A stretch of DNA of 12,232 nt, from NCBI GenBank assembly GCA_031277155.1, contig JAITMW010000166.1, positions 1 through 12,232 of the forward strand, in the 5' to 3' direction. The DNA is from Clostridiales bacterium (GTDB lineage Bacteria > Bacillota > Clostridia > Lachnospirales > WRAX01). Each line of letters begins with the position of its first letter. Position 1 is the first letter of the stretch. Under the pieces are notes generated by a model. It ran no database searches. It was not told where the DNA came from and saw nothing but the letters and a program-made list of their open reading frames with translations. The position numbers and the translations under genes were made by a program. Shown here piece by piece: positions 7,052 to 12,232 of the stretch.

Positions 7052-7969
7052 ATGTCAAAAATCGTAGTGGCCCTGGGCGGCAACGCCCTTGGGGACAATG
7101 TGACACAGCAGCTGGCAAACGCAAAGCTGGCGGCGGCATCCATAGCGGACCTTGCGGCGGCGGGGCACAGCGTGGTTGTGGCCCATGGCAACGGGCCGCA
7201 GGTTGGGGCAATAAAAATGGCCCTGGACGCGGGCGGCTTTGTGGTGCCCATGCCCGAATGTACAGCCATGAGCCAAGGATATATCGGCTTTCATCTTCAG
7301 CAGTCCCTGGGTAACGAGCTGGCGGCCCGCGGCGTAAAGCGCCAGGTGGCAACGGTGCTTACGCAGGTGGTCGTCGATAAAAATGACCCTGCCTTTGCCA
7401 ATCCCACAAAGCCCATAGGCGCATATTATGACGAGACCGCGGCCAAGGAGCTGATGGCGCAAACCGGCAAGACCTATGTGGAAGACGCGGGGCGCGGCTG
7501 GCGCTGGGTGGTGCCAAGCCCGCTGCCGGTGGATATTCGCGAAGCCGCAAGCATCAAATTTTTGTCGGACAATGATTTTATGGTGATTGCCTGCGGCGGC
7601 GGCGGCATGCCCGTTGTGGCAGAAGACGGCGGCTTTGCGGGCATTGACGCCGTAATCGATAAAGATTTTGCGTCAGCCAAAATGGCGGAGCTGATTGACG
7701 CGGATGTGCTTGTAATCCTCACCGCCGTGGACCGCGTGAAAATCAATTTCAACAAGCCGGATGAAAAATCCCTTGACACCCTGACCGTGGCCCAAGCGCA
7801 GAAATATGCGGACGAGGGGCATTTTGCCAAGGGCAGCATGTTGCCGAAGGTGCAGGCGGCCATAAAATTTGCCCGGGGCGGCGGTGGAAGAAAGGCGATT
7901 ATAGGCTCGTTGGAGCAAGCGGCGGCGGCAATTGCGGGCCAATCGGGCACGACAATTGTAAAAGAGTGA
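7052..7969 (+). CDS. arcC: Carbamate kinase
   Basis: A 305-residue amino-acid-kinase-family enzyme, the usual length. It catalyses ATP + carbamate <-> carbamoyl phosphate + ADP in the cytoplasm, commonly running towards ATP in arginine, citrulline or purine-derived fermentation. The nucleotide-binding start is VVALGGNALG at 5-14; AHGNGPQVG follows at 44-52, the lid-region GAYYDETAAKELM at 123-135, EDAGRGWRWVVPSPLP at 144-159, ACGGGGMPVV at 180-189, GIDAVIDKD at 197-205, VILTAVDRV at 221-229 and GSMLPKVQAA at 261-270. The start is set by GGAGG seven bases before ATG 7052; an open frame further upstream (from 6866) has no homology and crosses the leader. No arcA, arcB, ygeW-type or other carbamoyltransferase gene is nearby, so the source of its substrate cannot be told from here. 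It overlaps the next small ORF by GTGA. Confidence 0.95.
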   Translation: MSKIVVALGGNALGDNVTQQLANAKLAAASIADLAAAGHSVVVAHGNGPQVGAIKMALDAGGFVVPMPECTAMSQGYIGFHLQQSLGNELAARGVKRQVATVLTQVVVDKNDPAFANPTKPIGAYYDETAAKELMAQTGKTYVEDAGRGWRWVVPSPLPVDIREAASIKFLSDNDFMVIACGGGGMPVVAEDGGFAGIDAVIDKDFASAKMAELIDADVLVILTAVDRVKINFNKPDEKSLDTLTVAQAQKYADEGHFAKGSMLPKVQAAIKFARGGGGRKAIIGSLEQAAAAIAGQSGTTIVKE

Positions 7970-8076
7970 GGAGATTTGACCCGGCGAAGGTGGCCCTTTA
8001 TGATTCGTCCAAAGTTGACGAGCATATGATGAGCTTGCGAAAGCGCCATAGGCGCGCAGGCATGACAAAACCTTAA
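7966..8076 (+). CDS. Candidate 36-residue protein overlapping the arcC stop
   Basis: A small ORF starts at GTG 7966 and shares four bases (GTGA) with the arcC stop, the classic layout for coupled translation. It reads MRRFDPAKVALYDSSKVDEH and goes on through MMSLRKRHRR to AGMTKP, stopping at 8074-8076. The product would be soluble, and basic in its second half. I recognise no family. The stop codon lies within the left arm of the inverted repeat at 8073-8150, so the ORF could also be the N-terminal stub of a longer gene cut off by that repeat. There is no separate ribosome binding site beyond the GAG-rich end of arcC. Real, remnant and chance ORF are all possible. Confidence 0.3.
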   Translation: MRRFDPAKVALYDSSKVDEHMMSLRKRHRRAGMTKP

Positions 8077-8150
8077 ACCACGAAAAGCACGAAAAAACAC
8101 GAAAAACCCGCTGCTGATTTTCGTGTTTTTTCGTGCCTTTCGTGGTTTAA
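8073..8150. terminator. Long inverted repeat, likely two-way terminator
   Basis: Arms of 33 bases at 8073-8105 and 8118-8150 pair with one mismatch (8086 against 8137) around a 12-base loop. Each arm holds three CACGAAAA units about 10 bases apart (left arm starts 8079, 8088, 8098). The structure lies between the convergent arcC and Lgt-like genes and is A/T-rich at its base, so it could end transcripts from both sides. The ACGAAA-rich sequence resembles a widespread intergenic repeat. Confidence 0.65.
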
Positions 8151-8163
8151 AAATTATGCGTCG

Positions 8164-8943
8164 CTATTTTAACGCCGCCTTTGAGCGATTATTCAAAATC
8201 AGCGCAATTGCGCAGGCCAATATGATTATAACGCTGATAAACTGCGAGGTGGACACGGCAAAAACCGTGCCCCTTGCGGCGTCGCCCCGCAGAAATTCCA
8301 GCGCAAAGCGGCCCATGGCATAAGGCATGGCATAGAGGCATACAAGATGCAGGGGTTTGCGGTCTTTTTTAGAAAATTGCCACAGGGCGGCAAAGATGAC
8401 AAAGTTCATTGCGGCTTCGTAAAGCTGCACGGGCAAAAAGGGCACGCCATTGGGCGCCACAACCGAGCGTGTGAAAGCAATGCCCAAAGTATCATGGGGC
8501 ACGCCATGGCAACAGCCCGCCGCAAAACAGCCCAGGCGCATTATGCCGTGGGCCAGCGGCAGCACAGGCACCACAAAGCGCAGCAAATTGCCAAAATCCT
8601 TCTTGAAAAATTTGGCATACACCCAAAAGCCGATGAAAACGCCAAAAAGGCCGCCATAAAAAACCATGCCGCCAAACAAAAATTGAATTACATAAAGAAA
8701 ATCGCCCGAAAGATGCTGCCGATGCTGTATCAAAATCGGAATTTGCACCAGGGCATGTAAAGCAACGCCGCCCACCGCAAGAAATACGCTTGCGATGACG
8801 GCGCACAGCATTAGGTCGTTTGAATTAAAGCCAAATCGTTTCGAGCGTAAAGCAGCCACGGCCGCCCCTATAACAAGGGCGGCCAGACCAATTGTCCCAT
8901 ATGTGGGATGTGTGTTGCCCAGCAGCGTAAAATCCGGAAACAT
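8164..8943 (-). CDS. Divergent prolipoprotein diacylglyceryl transferase (Lgt) family protein
   Basis: A 259-residue multi-spanning membrane protein of the Lgt family. True Lgt transfers diacylglycerol from phosphatidylglycerol to the Cys of prolipoproteins. Helices are visible around 15-32, 45-68, 84-110, 121-134, 178-190, 198-210 and 233-250. Family motifs are FYGGLFG at 95-101, the signature region HGIMRLGCFAAGCCHG at 132-147, PVQLYE at 171-176 and GRFALEFLRGD at 211-221. The signature keeps His132 and Arg136, but Asn and Glu positions of the classic HGxGRxGNFxNxE motif are replaced by Cys139 and Cys144/145. I recall this GCF..GCC form as a recurring paralogue group, so it may not be the cell's housekeeping Lgt. 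It begins 3 bases after the DUF4190 gene's stop with no clear Shine-Dalgarno site, suggesting coupled translation. Confidence 0.8.
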   Translation of the reverse strand: MFPDFTLLGNTHPTYGTIGLAALVIGAAVAALRSKRFGFNSNDLMLCAVIASVFLAVGGVALHALVQIPILIQHRQHLSGDFLYVIQFLFGGMVFYGGLFGVFIGFWVYAKFFKKDFGNLLRFVVPVLPLAHGIMRLGCFAAGCCHGVPHDTLGIAFTRSVVAPNGVPFLPVQLYEAAMNFVIFAALWQFSKKDRKPLHLVCLYAMPYAMGRFALEFLRGDAARGTVFAVSTSQFISVIIILACAIALILNNRSKAALK

Positions 8944-8946
8944 GGA

Positions 8947-9306
8947 TTAAAACAGCATCCAGGTCGGCACGGTTGCACATGCGGCGCACATTGTGCACGC
9001 AATCAGAACAACCAAGGACCAAACCAAGGCGATGATGGACAAAACCATGCCCGCCGTGGCAGTGCCGCCTGTGTTGCCCTGCCTTTTAGACACAACGCCA
9101 AGGACAATGCCGACGATGGCCAAAACTTGCGGCAAAAGCGGGATGACGCCAAGAAACAGGGCGAATACGATGGCGATGATGCCCATCACCAAAGACCCTA
9201 TGGCCAAGCCATTTGCCGGCTGTTGCCCCGGCGGCATTGGCGGCATACCCGGCATTGGCGGCATACCACCGGGATGACCGCCTGGTTGATTAGGAAATTG
9301 ACTCAT
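8947..9306 (-). CDS. DUF4190-type membrane protein with Gly/Pro/Met-rich N-terminus
   Basis: A 119-residue membrane protein of unknown function. Residues 1-31 are a low-complexity Gly/Pro/Met/Gln region with near repeats of GMPPMP. Then come hydrophobic segments at about 33-56, 58-74 and 84-109, in the DUF4190 pattern: ANGLAIGSLVMGIIAIV, then LAIVGIVLGVVSKRQG, then TATAGMVLSIIAL. Three Cys lie near the end (104, 107, 110). GGAGGGG seven bases before the ATG fixes the start. A weak promoter, TTGTGC-17 bp-TACACT (9371-9343, minus), lies upstream, so it may be transcribed apart from the genes before it. It is followed after 3 bases by the Lgt-like gene, suggesting a shared membrane role, but that is inference. 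Confidence 0.85.
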   Translation of the reverse strand: MSQFPNQPGGHPGGMPPMPGMPPMPPGQQPANGLAIGSLVMGIIAIVFALFLGVIPLLPQVLAIVGIVLGVVSKRQGNTGGTATAGMVLSIIALVWSLVVLIACTMCAACATVPTWMLF

Positions 9307-9378
9307 AATAATACCCCTCCGTGTTTGTATTTATATCTGTAAAGTGTATCACAAATATCTACTTTGCACAATACCTTT

Positions 9379-9585
9379 TTAGCCCAACAGTGACTTGATA
9401 ATAAGCAGCAAGCCCATTATAACAAGGGGTATGCCAATTATTGCCAGTAAAATCGTGGCAGTAAGCGCCAGCCCAATAGCCATCAGCAAGCCGCCCAGGA
9501 TGACGCCAATCAGCCGCCCTGTCAGGCTAAACGCAAAACTAATCAGCCACCATACCGCACGAAACGGAAGCATCAATATGCTCAT
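9379..9585 (-). CDS. Small hydrophobic membrane protein, unknown function
   Basis: A 68-residue protein that is almost entirely hydrophobic, with a first amphipathic segment (MSILMLPFRAVWWLISFAFS), a GRLIG turn, and a long hydrophobic stretch at about 25-64 that can form two helices around a Gly-Ile-Pro (AIIGIPLV). ATG 9585 is chosen because GGTGAT, a good anti-16S match, lies four bases before it; a GTG three codons upstream is open too. I recall similar short proteins in clostridia annotated as hypothetical. It sits 57 bases after the nucleotidyltransferase-like gene and 72 bases before the DUF4190 gene, all on the minus strand. No function can be given. Confidence 0.7.
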   Translation of the reverse strand: MSILMLPFRAVWWLISFAFSLTGRLIGVILGGLLMAIGLALTATILLAIIGIPLVIMGLLLIIKSLLG

Positions 9586-9642
9586 AATTATCACCCCTTT
9601 TTACTGTCGCTGTACAAATATACGACATCCAAATGCAAAAGT

Positions 9643-10344
9643 TTACCGGTTCGCATGATTTTTTATTTTTAACTTTTCAATCCAGTCATGGCCGTCAGAA
9701 TAAGCTGTTTCAAGGGCTTTTACAAGCCACTGCCTGCTTTCGTCCGGCAAAAATGGGGCGGCGGCATTAAAGTCCACGGGGGTTTTGTCTTTATGTACTT
9801 CATGGGTAGAATACACCGGCGGCGACTTAAAAAACAAAATCAGCTCCGGTGAAAGATATGGCACATCATCCTTATACAATATGGCCTTATCAATGGCCCT
9901 TGTGATATTCTCATTTCTGCCGCACACAAAGTCCGCGCCCCTTCTGCCATTAAAAATCACTTCGATATATGTGAAATCCTGCTGCACCTCGTTTAAAAAC
10001 TCAAAGCCAAATACATTTTCCTCGTCCTTTCTCGGCTTTGCAATTACGTGGCTGCCGGGCTTCATGGCCCATATGCAGGGAAAATCAGCATCGGCGGCGT
10101 CTTCGGGGTCAAAAATCGGCACCAGGCTAAGGCTCTTTGGAAAATATTTGTATATGCTCCAGCCCGCATCCAGCAGAAATTTTGCCGCATCCCGCCTGTT
10201 TTCGTCGAAAATGCTCACGTCCATGTCGCTGTGCGGGCGCAGCCCCTTATTCAAAAACAGCTCCAGCGCAAAGCCCCCGCAAATGGCATAGGCAAAGCCG
10301 CAATCCTTGAAAAAATCATTGCAATCCGATATCAGCTTGTTCAT
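9643..10344 (-). CDS. Nucleotidyltransferase-like protein (aminoglycoside adenylyltransferase-type fold)
   Basis: A 233-residue protein of the nucleotidyltransferase superfamily, closest in pattern to the ANT(2'')-like group that often carries the Pfam name Aminoglyc_resit. The motif is CGGFALELFLNKG at 22-34 followed by RPHSDMDVSIF at 36-46, with Gly23-Gly24 and the metal-binding pair Asp40/Asp42. The later block YLSPELILFFKSP (about 168-180), then HKDKTPVDFNAAAPFLPDES, also fits the family (pattern KDxxDFxxxxPxL). Most members are uncharacterised, and this sequence alone does not show drug resistance. GGGGGAG four bases before ATG sets the start. It begins 18 bases after the pyrD stop and is probably the third gene of the pyrK-pyrD transcript. 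C-terminal residues are basic (KLKIKNHANR). Confidence 0.8.
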   Translation of the reverse strand: MNKLISDCNDFFKDCGFAYAICGGFALELFLNKGLRPHSDMDVSIFDENRRDAAKFLLDAGWSIYKYFPKSLSLVPIFDPEDAADADFPCIWAMKPGSHVIAKPRKDEENVFGFEFLNEVQQDFTYIEVIFNGRRGADFVCGRNENITRAIDKAILYKDDVPYLSPELILFFKSPPVYSTHEVHKDKTPVDFNAAAPFLPDESRQWLVKALETAYSDGHDWIEKLKIKNHANR

Positions 10345-10362
10345 GATGCTCCCCCTTTGCGG

Positions 10363-11268
10363 TTACAATGCCGCGCCAATGATGTCCTTGATATCATCAA
10401 TACCATTTTTTGACATAAAATCCTCAATGCCCTCCAGCACATCCATGGTGGCGCGGGGATTGGCAAAATTCGCGGTGCCCACGGCCACGGCGGTTGCGCC
10501 CGCCATGATAAATTCTATGGCATCATCCCCCGTCATAATGCCGCCCATGCCAATTATTGGTATTTTGGTGCAGCGGGCCACCTGATAGACGCATCGCAGC
10601 GCCACGGGCTTTATGGCAGGGCCGGACAGGCCGCCAAAGATATTGCCCAACACGGGGCGGCGGCGCTTGATATCAATACGCATCCCAAACAGCGTGTTTA
10701 TCATGGACAGGGCATCAGCCCCCGCGCCCTCGGCGGCTTTTGCGATAACCTCGATGTCCGTCACATTGGGCGTCAGCTTTACAATCAGCGGAAGCCGGGT
10801 AGCTTTGCGCACCTCTCGCACCACGCTCTCCGTCAGCTTCCAATTTGTGCCAAACTGCACGCCGCCCTCGGAAATATTGGGGCAGGAGATGTTAAGCTCC
10901 AGCATATCAATGCCGTCCTCTTGGGACAGGCGGCGGGCCACATGGCAATAGTCCTCAATTTTGTGGCCGCATACATTCACGATAATCAGCGGCGCCACCT
11001 CGCGGAAAAAGTCCATGTCATTGGCGATAAACTGCTCTACACCGGGATTTTGCAGGCCAATGGAATTAAGCATACCGCCATAGCTTTCCGCGACCCGCGG
11101 CGTGCGGTTGCCGGCCCACGGCACAGGGGACACGCCCTTTGTGGTGATGGCTCCAAGGCGATTAATATCAACATATTCGGCATATTCGCGCCCGCTGCCA
11201 AAGGTGCCCGATGCCACCGTTACGGGATTTTGCCATGTCAGCCCCGCAACCTTCACGGATAAATTCAT
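10363..11268 (-). CDS. pyrD: Dihydroorotate dehydrogenase B, catalytic subunit
   Basis: A 301-residue FMN enzyme of class 1B that oxidises dihydroorotate to orotate, the fourth step of pyrimidine synthesis, passing electrons through PyrK to NAD+. It shows ASGTFGSG at 19-26, TKGVSPVPWAGNRTPRVAES at 43-62, GGMLNSIGLQNPG at 64-76, LNISCPNISEGGVQFGTN at 125-142 with the catalytic-type Cys129, VKLTPN at 163-168, FGGLSGPAIKPVALR at 211-225 and the FMN phosphate site GMGGIMTGDDA at 240-250. The length is normal. ATG 11268 is chosen because AGAGGTGG lies about seven bases upstream and the start codon shares its A with the pyrK stop (TGATG), a sign of coupled translation. Two GTG codons just before it are in frame. 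Confidence 0.96.
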   Translation of the reverse strand: MNLSVKVAGLTWQNPVTVASGTFGSGREYAEYVDINRLGAITTKGVSPVPWAGNRTPRVAESYGGMLNSIGLQNPGVEQFIANDMDFFREVAPLIIVNVCGHKIEDYCHVARRLSQEDGIDMLELNISCPNISEGGVQFGTNWKLTESVVREVRKATRLPLIVKLTPNVTDIEVIAKAAEGAGADALSMINTLFGMRIDIKRRRPVLGNIFGGLSGPAIKPVALRCVYQVARCTKIPIIGMGGIMTGDDAIEFIMAGATAVAVGTANFANPRATMDVLEGIEDFMSKNGIDDIKDIIGAAL

Positions 11269-12047
11269 CACCACACCACCTCTCTTGCGTTAAACACCGG
11301 GCCGTCGCAGCACGCCCGTTTGTTAATTACAGCAACGCCCTCCTGCCGCACTTTTACGGCGCAGGCCAGGCAGGTGCCCACACAGCAGGCCATATGCTCT
11401 TCCACAGAAACATGGCAGGGCACATTTGCCTGCCCCGCATATTGCGCCAAAGCCTTTAGCATCAGCGGCGGGCCGCATCCATAGGCAATCTCAAAATCGC
11501 CGCCGCGGGCGGCCTCAATTACATTGCCGTGAGTGCCATGGCTGCCGTCGTCGGTGCAAATGATAATTTCATCGGCAAATTTGCCAAAGTCCTGTTGCAA
11601 AATCACAGCGGCCTTGTCCCGAAAGCCCAGATATACAGAAATTTTGGCATCGGGCACGGCCTTGCGAATACTTGCGGCCAGCCCCAAAAGCGGCGGCACC
11701 CCAAGGCCCCCGCCCACAATGGCGAAATTGCGGTGGGTATTGTCAATTGCATATCCATTGCCCAACGGCCCCAATATGCGCAGATGGCCGCCGGGGGCCA
11801 TGCCCGCAATCTCTTTGGTGCCGCCGCCCACGATGCGATAAACCACGCGCAGATGGCCGCCGGGGGCGTCAATTTCGCAGATGGACAGGGGCCGGGGCAA
11901 AAGCATGGCCCCATTGCCGGTGTAAATGCCCAGAAACTGCCCGGGCGCGGCCAGCGCCGCCTGCTTGGGCGAATATATGCGCAAATCAAAGATATCCTGC
12001 GCAATTTGGCTGTTTTCTGTGATTTTGGCATGTGTAATCTCGCTCAT
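11268..12047 (-). CDS. pyrK: Dihydroorotate dehydrogenase B, electron-transfer subunit
   Basis: A 259-residue FAD and [2Fe-2S] protein of the ferredoxin-reductase family. It carries electrons from PyrD's FMN to NAD+ in the PyrD-PyrK heterotetramer. The flavin region has LLPRPLSIC at 49-57 and GGGTKEIAGMAPGGHLRILG at 74-93. The NAD-binding region has VGGGLGVPPLLGLA at 111-124 and YGCGPPLML at 189-197. The iron-sulphur region has EEHMACCVGTCLAC at 216-229 and CCDGPVFNAREV at 246-257; by the family pattern the ligands are Cys221, Cys226, Cys229 and Cys246, with extra Cys222 and Cys247. AGGAG seven bases before ATG 12047 fixes the start. The order pyrK-pyrD is the usual Gram-positive one. Other pyr genes are not in this window. 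Confidence 0.96.
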   Translation of the reverse strand: MSEITHAKITENSQIAQDIFDLRIYSPKQAALAAPGQFLGIYTGNGAMLLPRPLSICEIDAPGGHLRVVYRIVGGGTKEIAGMAPGGHLRILGPLGNGYAIDNTHRNFAIVGGGLGVPPLLGLAASIRKAVPDAKISVYLGFRDKAAVILQQDFGKFADEIIICTDDGSHGTHGNVIEAARGGDFEIAYGCGPPLMLKALAQYAGQANVPCHVSVEEHMACCVGTCLACAVKVRQEGVAVINKRACCDGPVFNAREVVW

Positions 12048-12070
12048 TTGTATGCTCCTTTGGTTTTACA

Positions 12071-12173
12071 CGGGCGGCATGACGCCCGCTCCGCGTAGGG
12101 CCTCTCGGAATGACAGCCCGTAGGGGCGGCGTCATGCCGCCCGGGATGCGTAGGGGCGGCGTTATGCCGCCCG
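12071..12173. repeat. Palindromic repeat cluster in the pyrK leader
   Basis: Two 24-base units starting GTAGGGGCGG lie at 12120-12143 and 12150-12173, 30 bases apart and differing at one base (12132 C, 12162 T). Each can form a GC-rich stem (GGGCGGC with GCCGCCC). A related unit in the opposite orientation, GGGCGGCATGACGCCC, lies at 12072-12087, and GCGTAGGG occurs at 12093-12100. A reversed GTCATTCTGAG-type unit lies at 12104-12116. All of this lies between the predicted promoter and pyrK, so it should be transcribed into the leader. Confidence 0.7.
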
Positions 12174-12194
12174 CTCTGCCCTCTAAAACAGTTT

Positions 12195-12227
12195 ATCATA
12201 TCAAAATTGGTCTTGCAAGTATGTCAA
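12195..12227 (-). promoter_or_regulatory. Probable promoter of the pyrK-pyrD operon
   Basis: On the minus strand TATGAT (12200-12195) matches five of six -10 positions and is preceded by TGA, giving an extended -10 (TGnTATGAT). A perfect TTGACA lies at 12227-12222, but the spacer is 21 bp, longer than the usual 16-18, so the extended -10 may be what counts. Transcription would start near 12188, giving a leader of about 140 nt. Confidence 0.45.
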
Positions 12228-12232
12228 TCTTT

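Noticed and set aside
7474..8100. Open frame of 208 codons on the minus strand
   Set aside because: It is antisense to arcC, which has full family motifs, and runs across the terminator repeat.
12120..12173. Tandem direct repeats as a CRISPR array
   Set aside because: Only two copies with a 6-base gap, palindromic throughout, with no spacers and no cas genes.

Overview
The window reads as a chromosomal stretch of an anaerobic Bacillota (Clostridia-like) bacterium. The clues are purine-rich Shine-Dalgarno sites before most genes, sigma-A-type promoters, an S-layer-homology (SLH) surface protein, a type 1B dihydroorotate dehydrogenase (PyrD with PyrK), a carbamate kinase, and small membrane proteins of a kind common in clostridia. 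No plasmid, phage or transposase gene is visible, and there are no rRNA or tRNA genes. The assignment to a phylum is inference from gene content; I cannot place the species.

Left part (1-3630). After a repeat-rich non-coding start (1-226), a strong promoter drives a small membrane-anchored protein of unknown function (293-763, +). The next 470 bases hold the remains of a DUF6398-type gene on the minus strand (845-1106) and a terminator hairpin. A large methyl-accepting chemotaxis protein follows (1237-3531, -); its linker holds about six HAMP-like units at a steady spacing of about 46 residues. It has its own promoter at 3601-3629.

Middle part (3630-8160). A cluster of short abutting hairpins (3733-3872) separates the chemoreceptor from a minus-strand pair, ispE and an SLH-domain surface protein (6755-3885). 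ispE (isoprenoid precursor synthesis, MEP pathway) and arcC (carbamate kinase, +) diverge from back-to-back promoters about 11 bp apart. The arcC leader contains a 12-bp perfect inverted repeat enclosing about 120 nt. arcC stands without arcA or arcB and overlaps a candidate 36-codon ORF by four bases. That ORF ends inside a 33-bp-arm inverted repeat, which probably acts as a two-way terminator.

Right part (8164-12232). Six minus-strand genes run head to tail: pyrK, pyrD, a nucleotidyltransferase-like gene, a small two-helix membrane protein, a DUF4190-type membrane protein and a divergent Lgt-like membrane enzyme. pyrK, pyrD and the nucleotidyltransferase-like gene are tightly spaced and look like one operon; the last two genes are 3 bp apart. 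The pyrK leader (about 140 nt) is filled with GC-rich palindromic repeats.

Two repeat families link the ends of the window: a palindromic unit starting GTAGGG whose arms change together between copies, and a degenerate GTCATTCTGAGC unit. I found no clear new multi-gene system. The most unusual signals are these covarying palindromes, the hairpin cluster, the arcC leader and overlapping small ORF, the HAMP array, and the Cys-rich Lgt paralogue.
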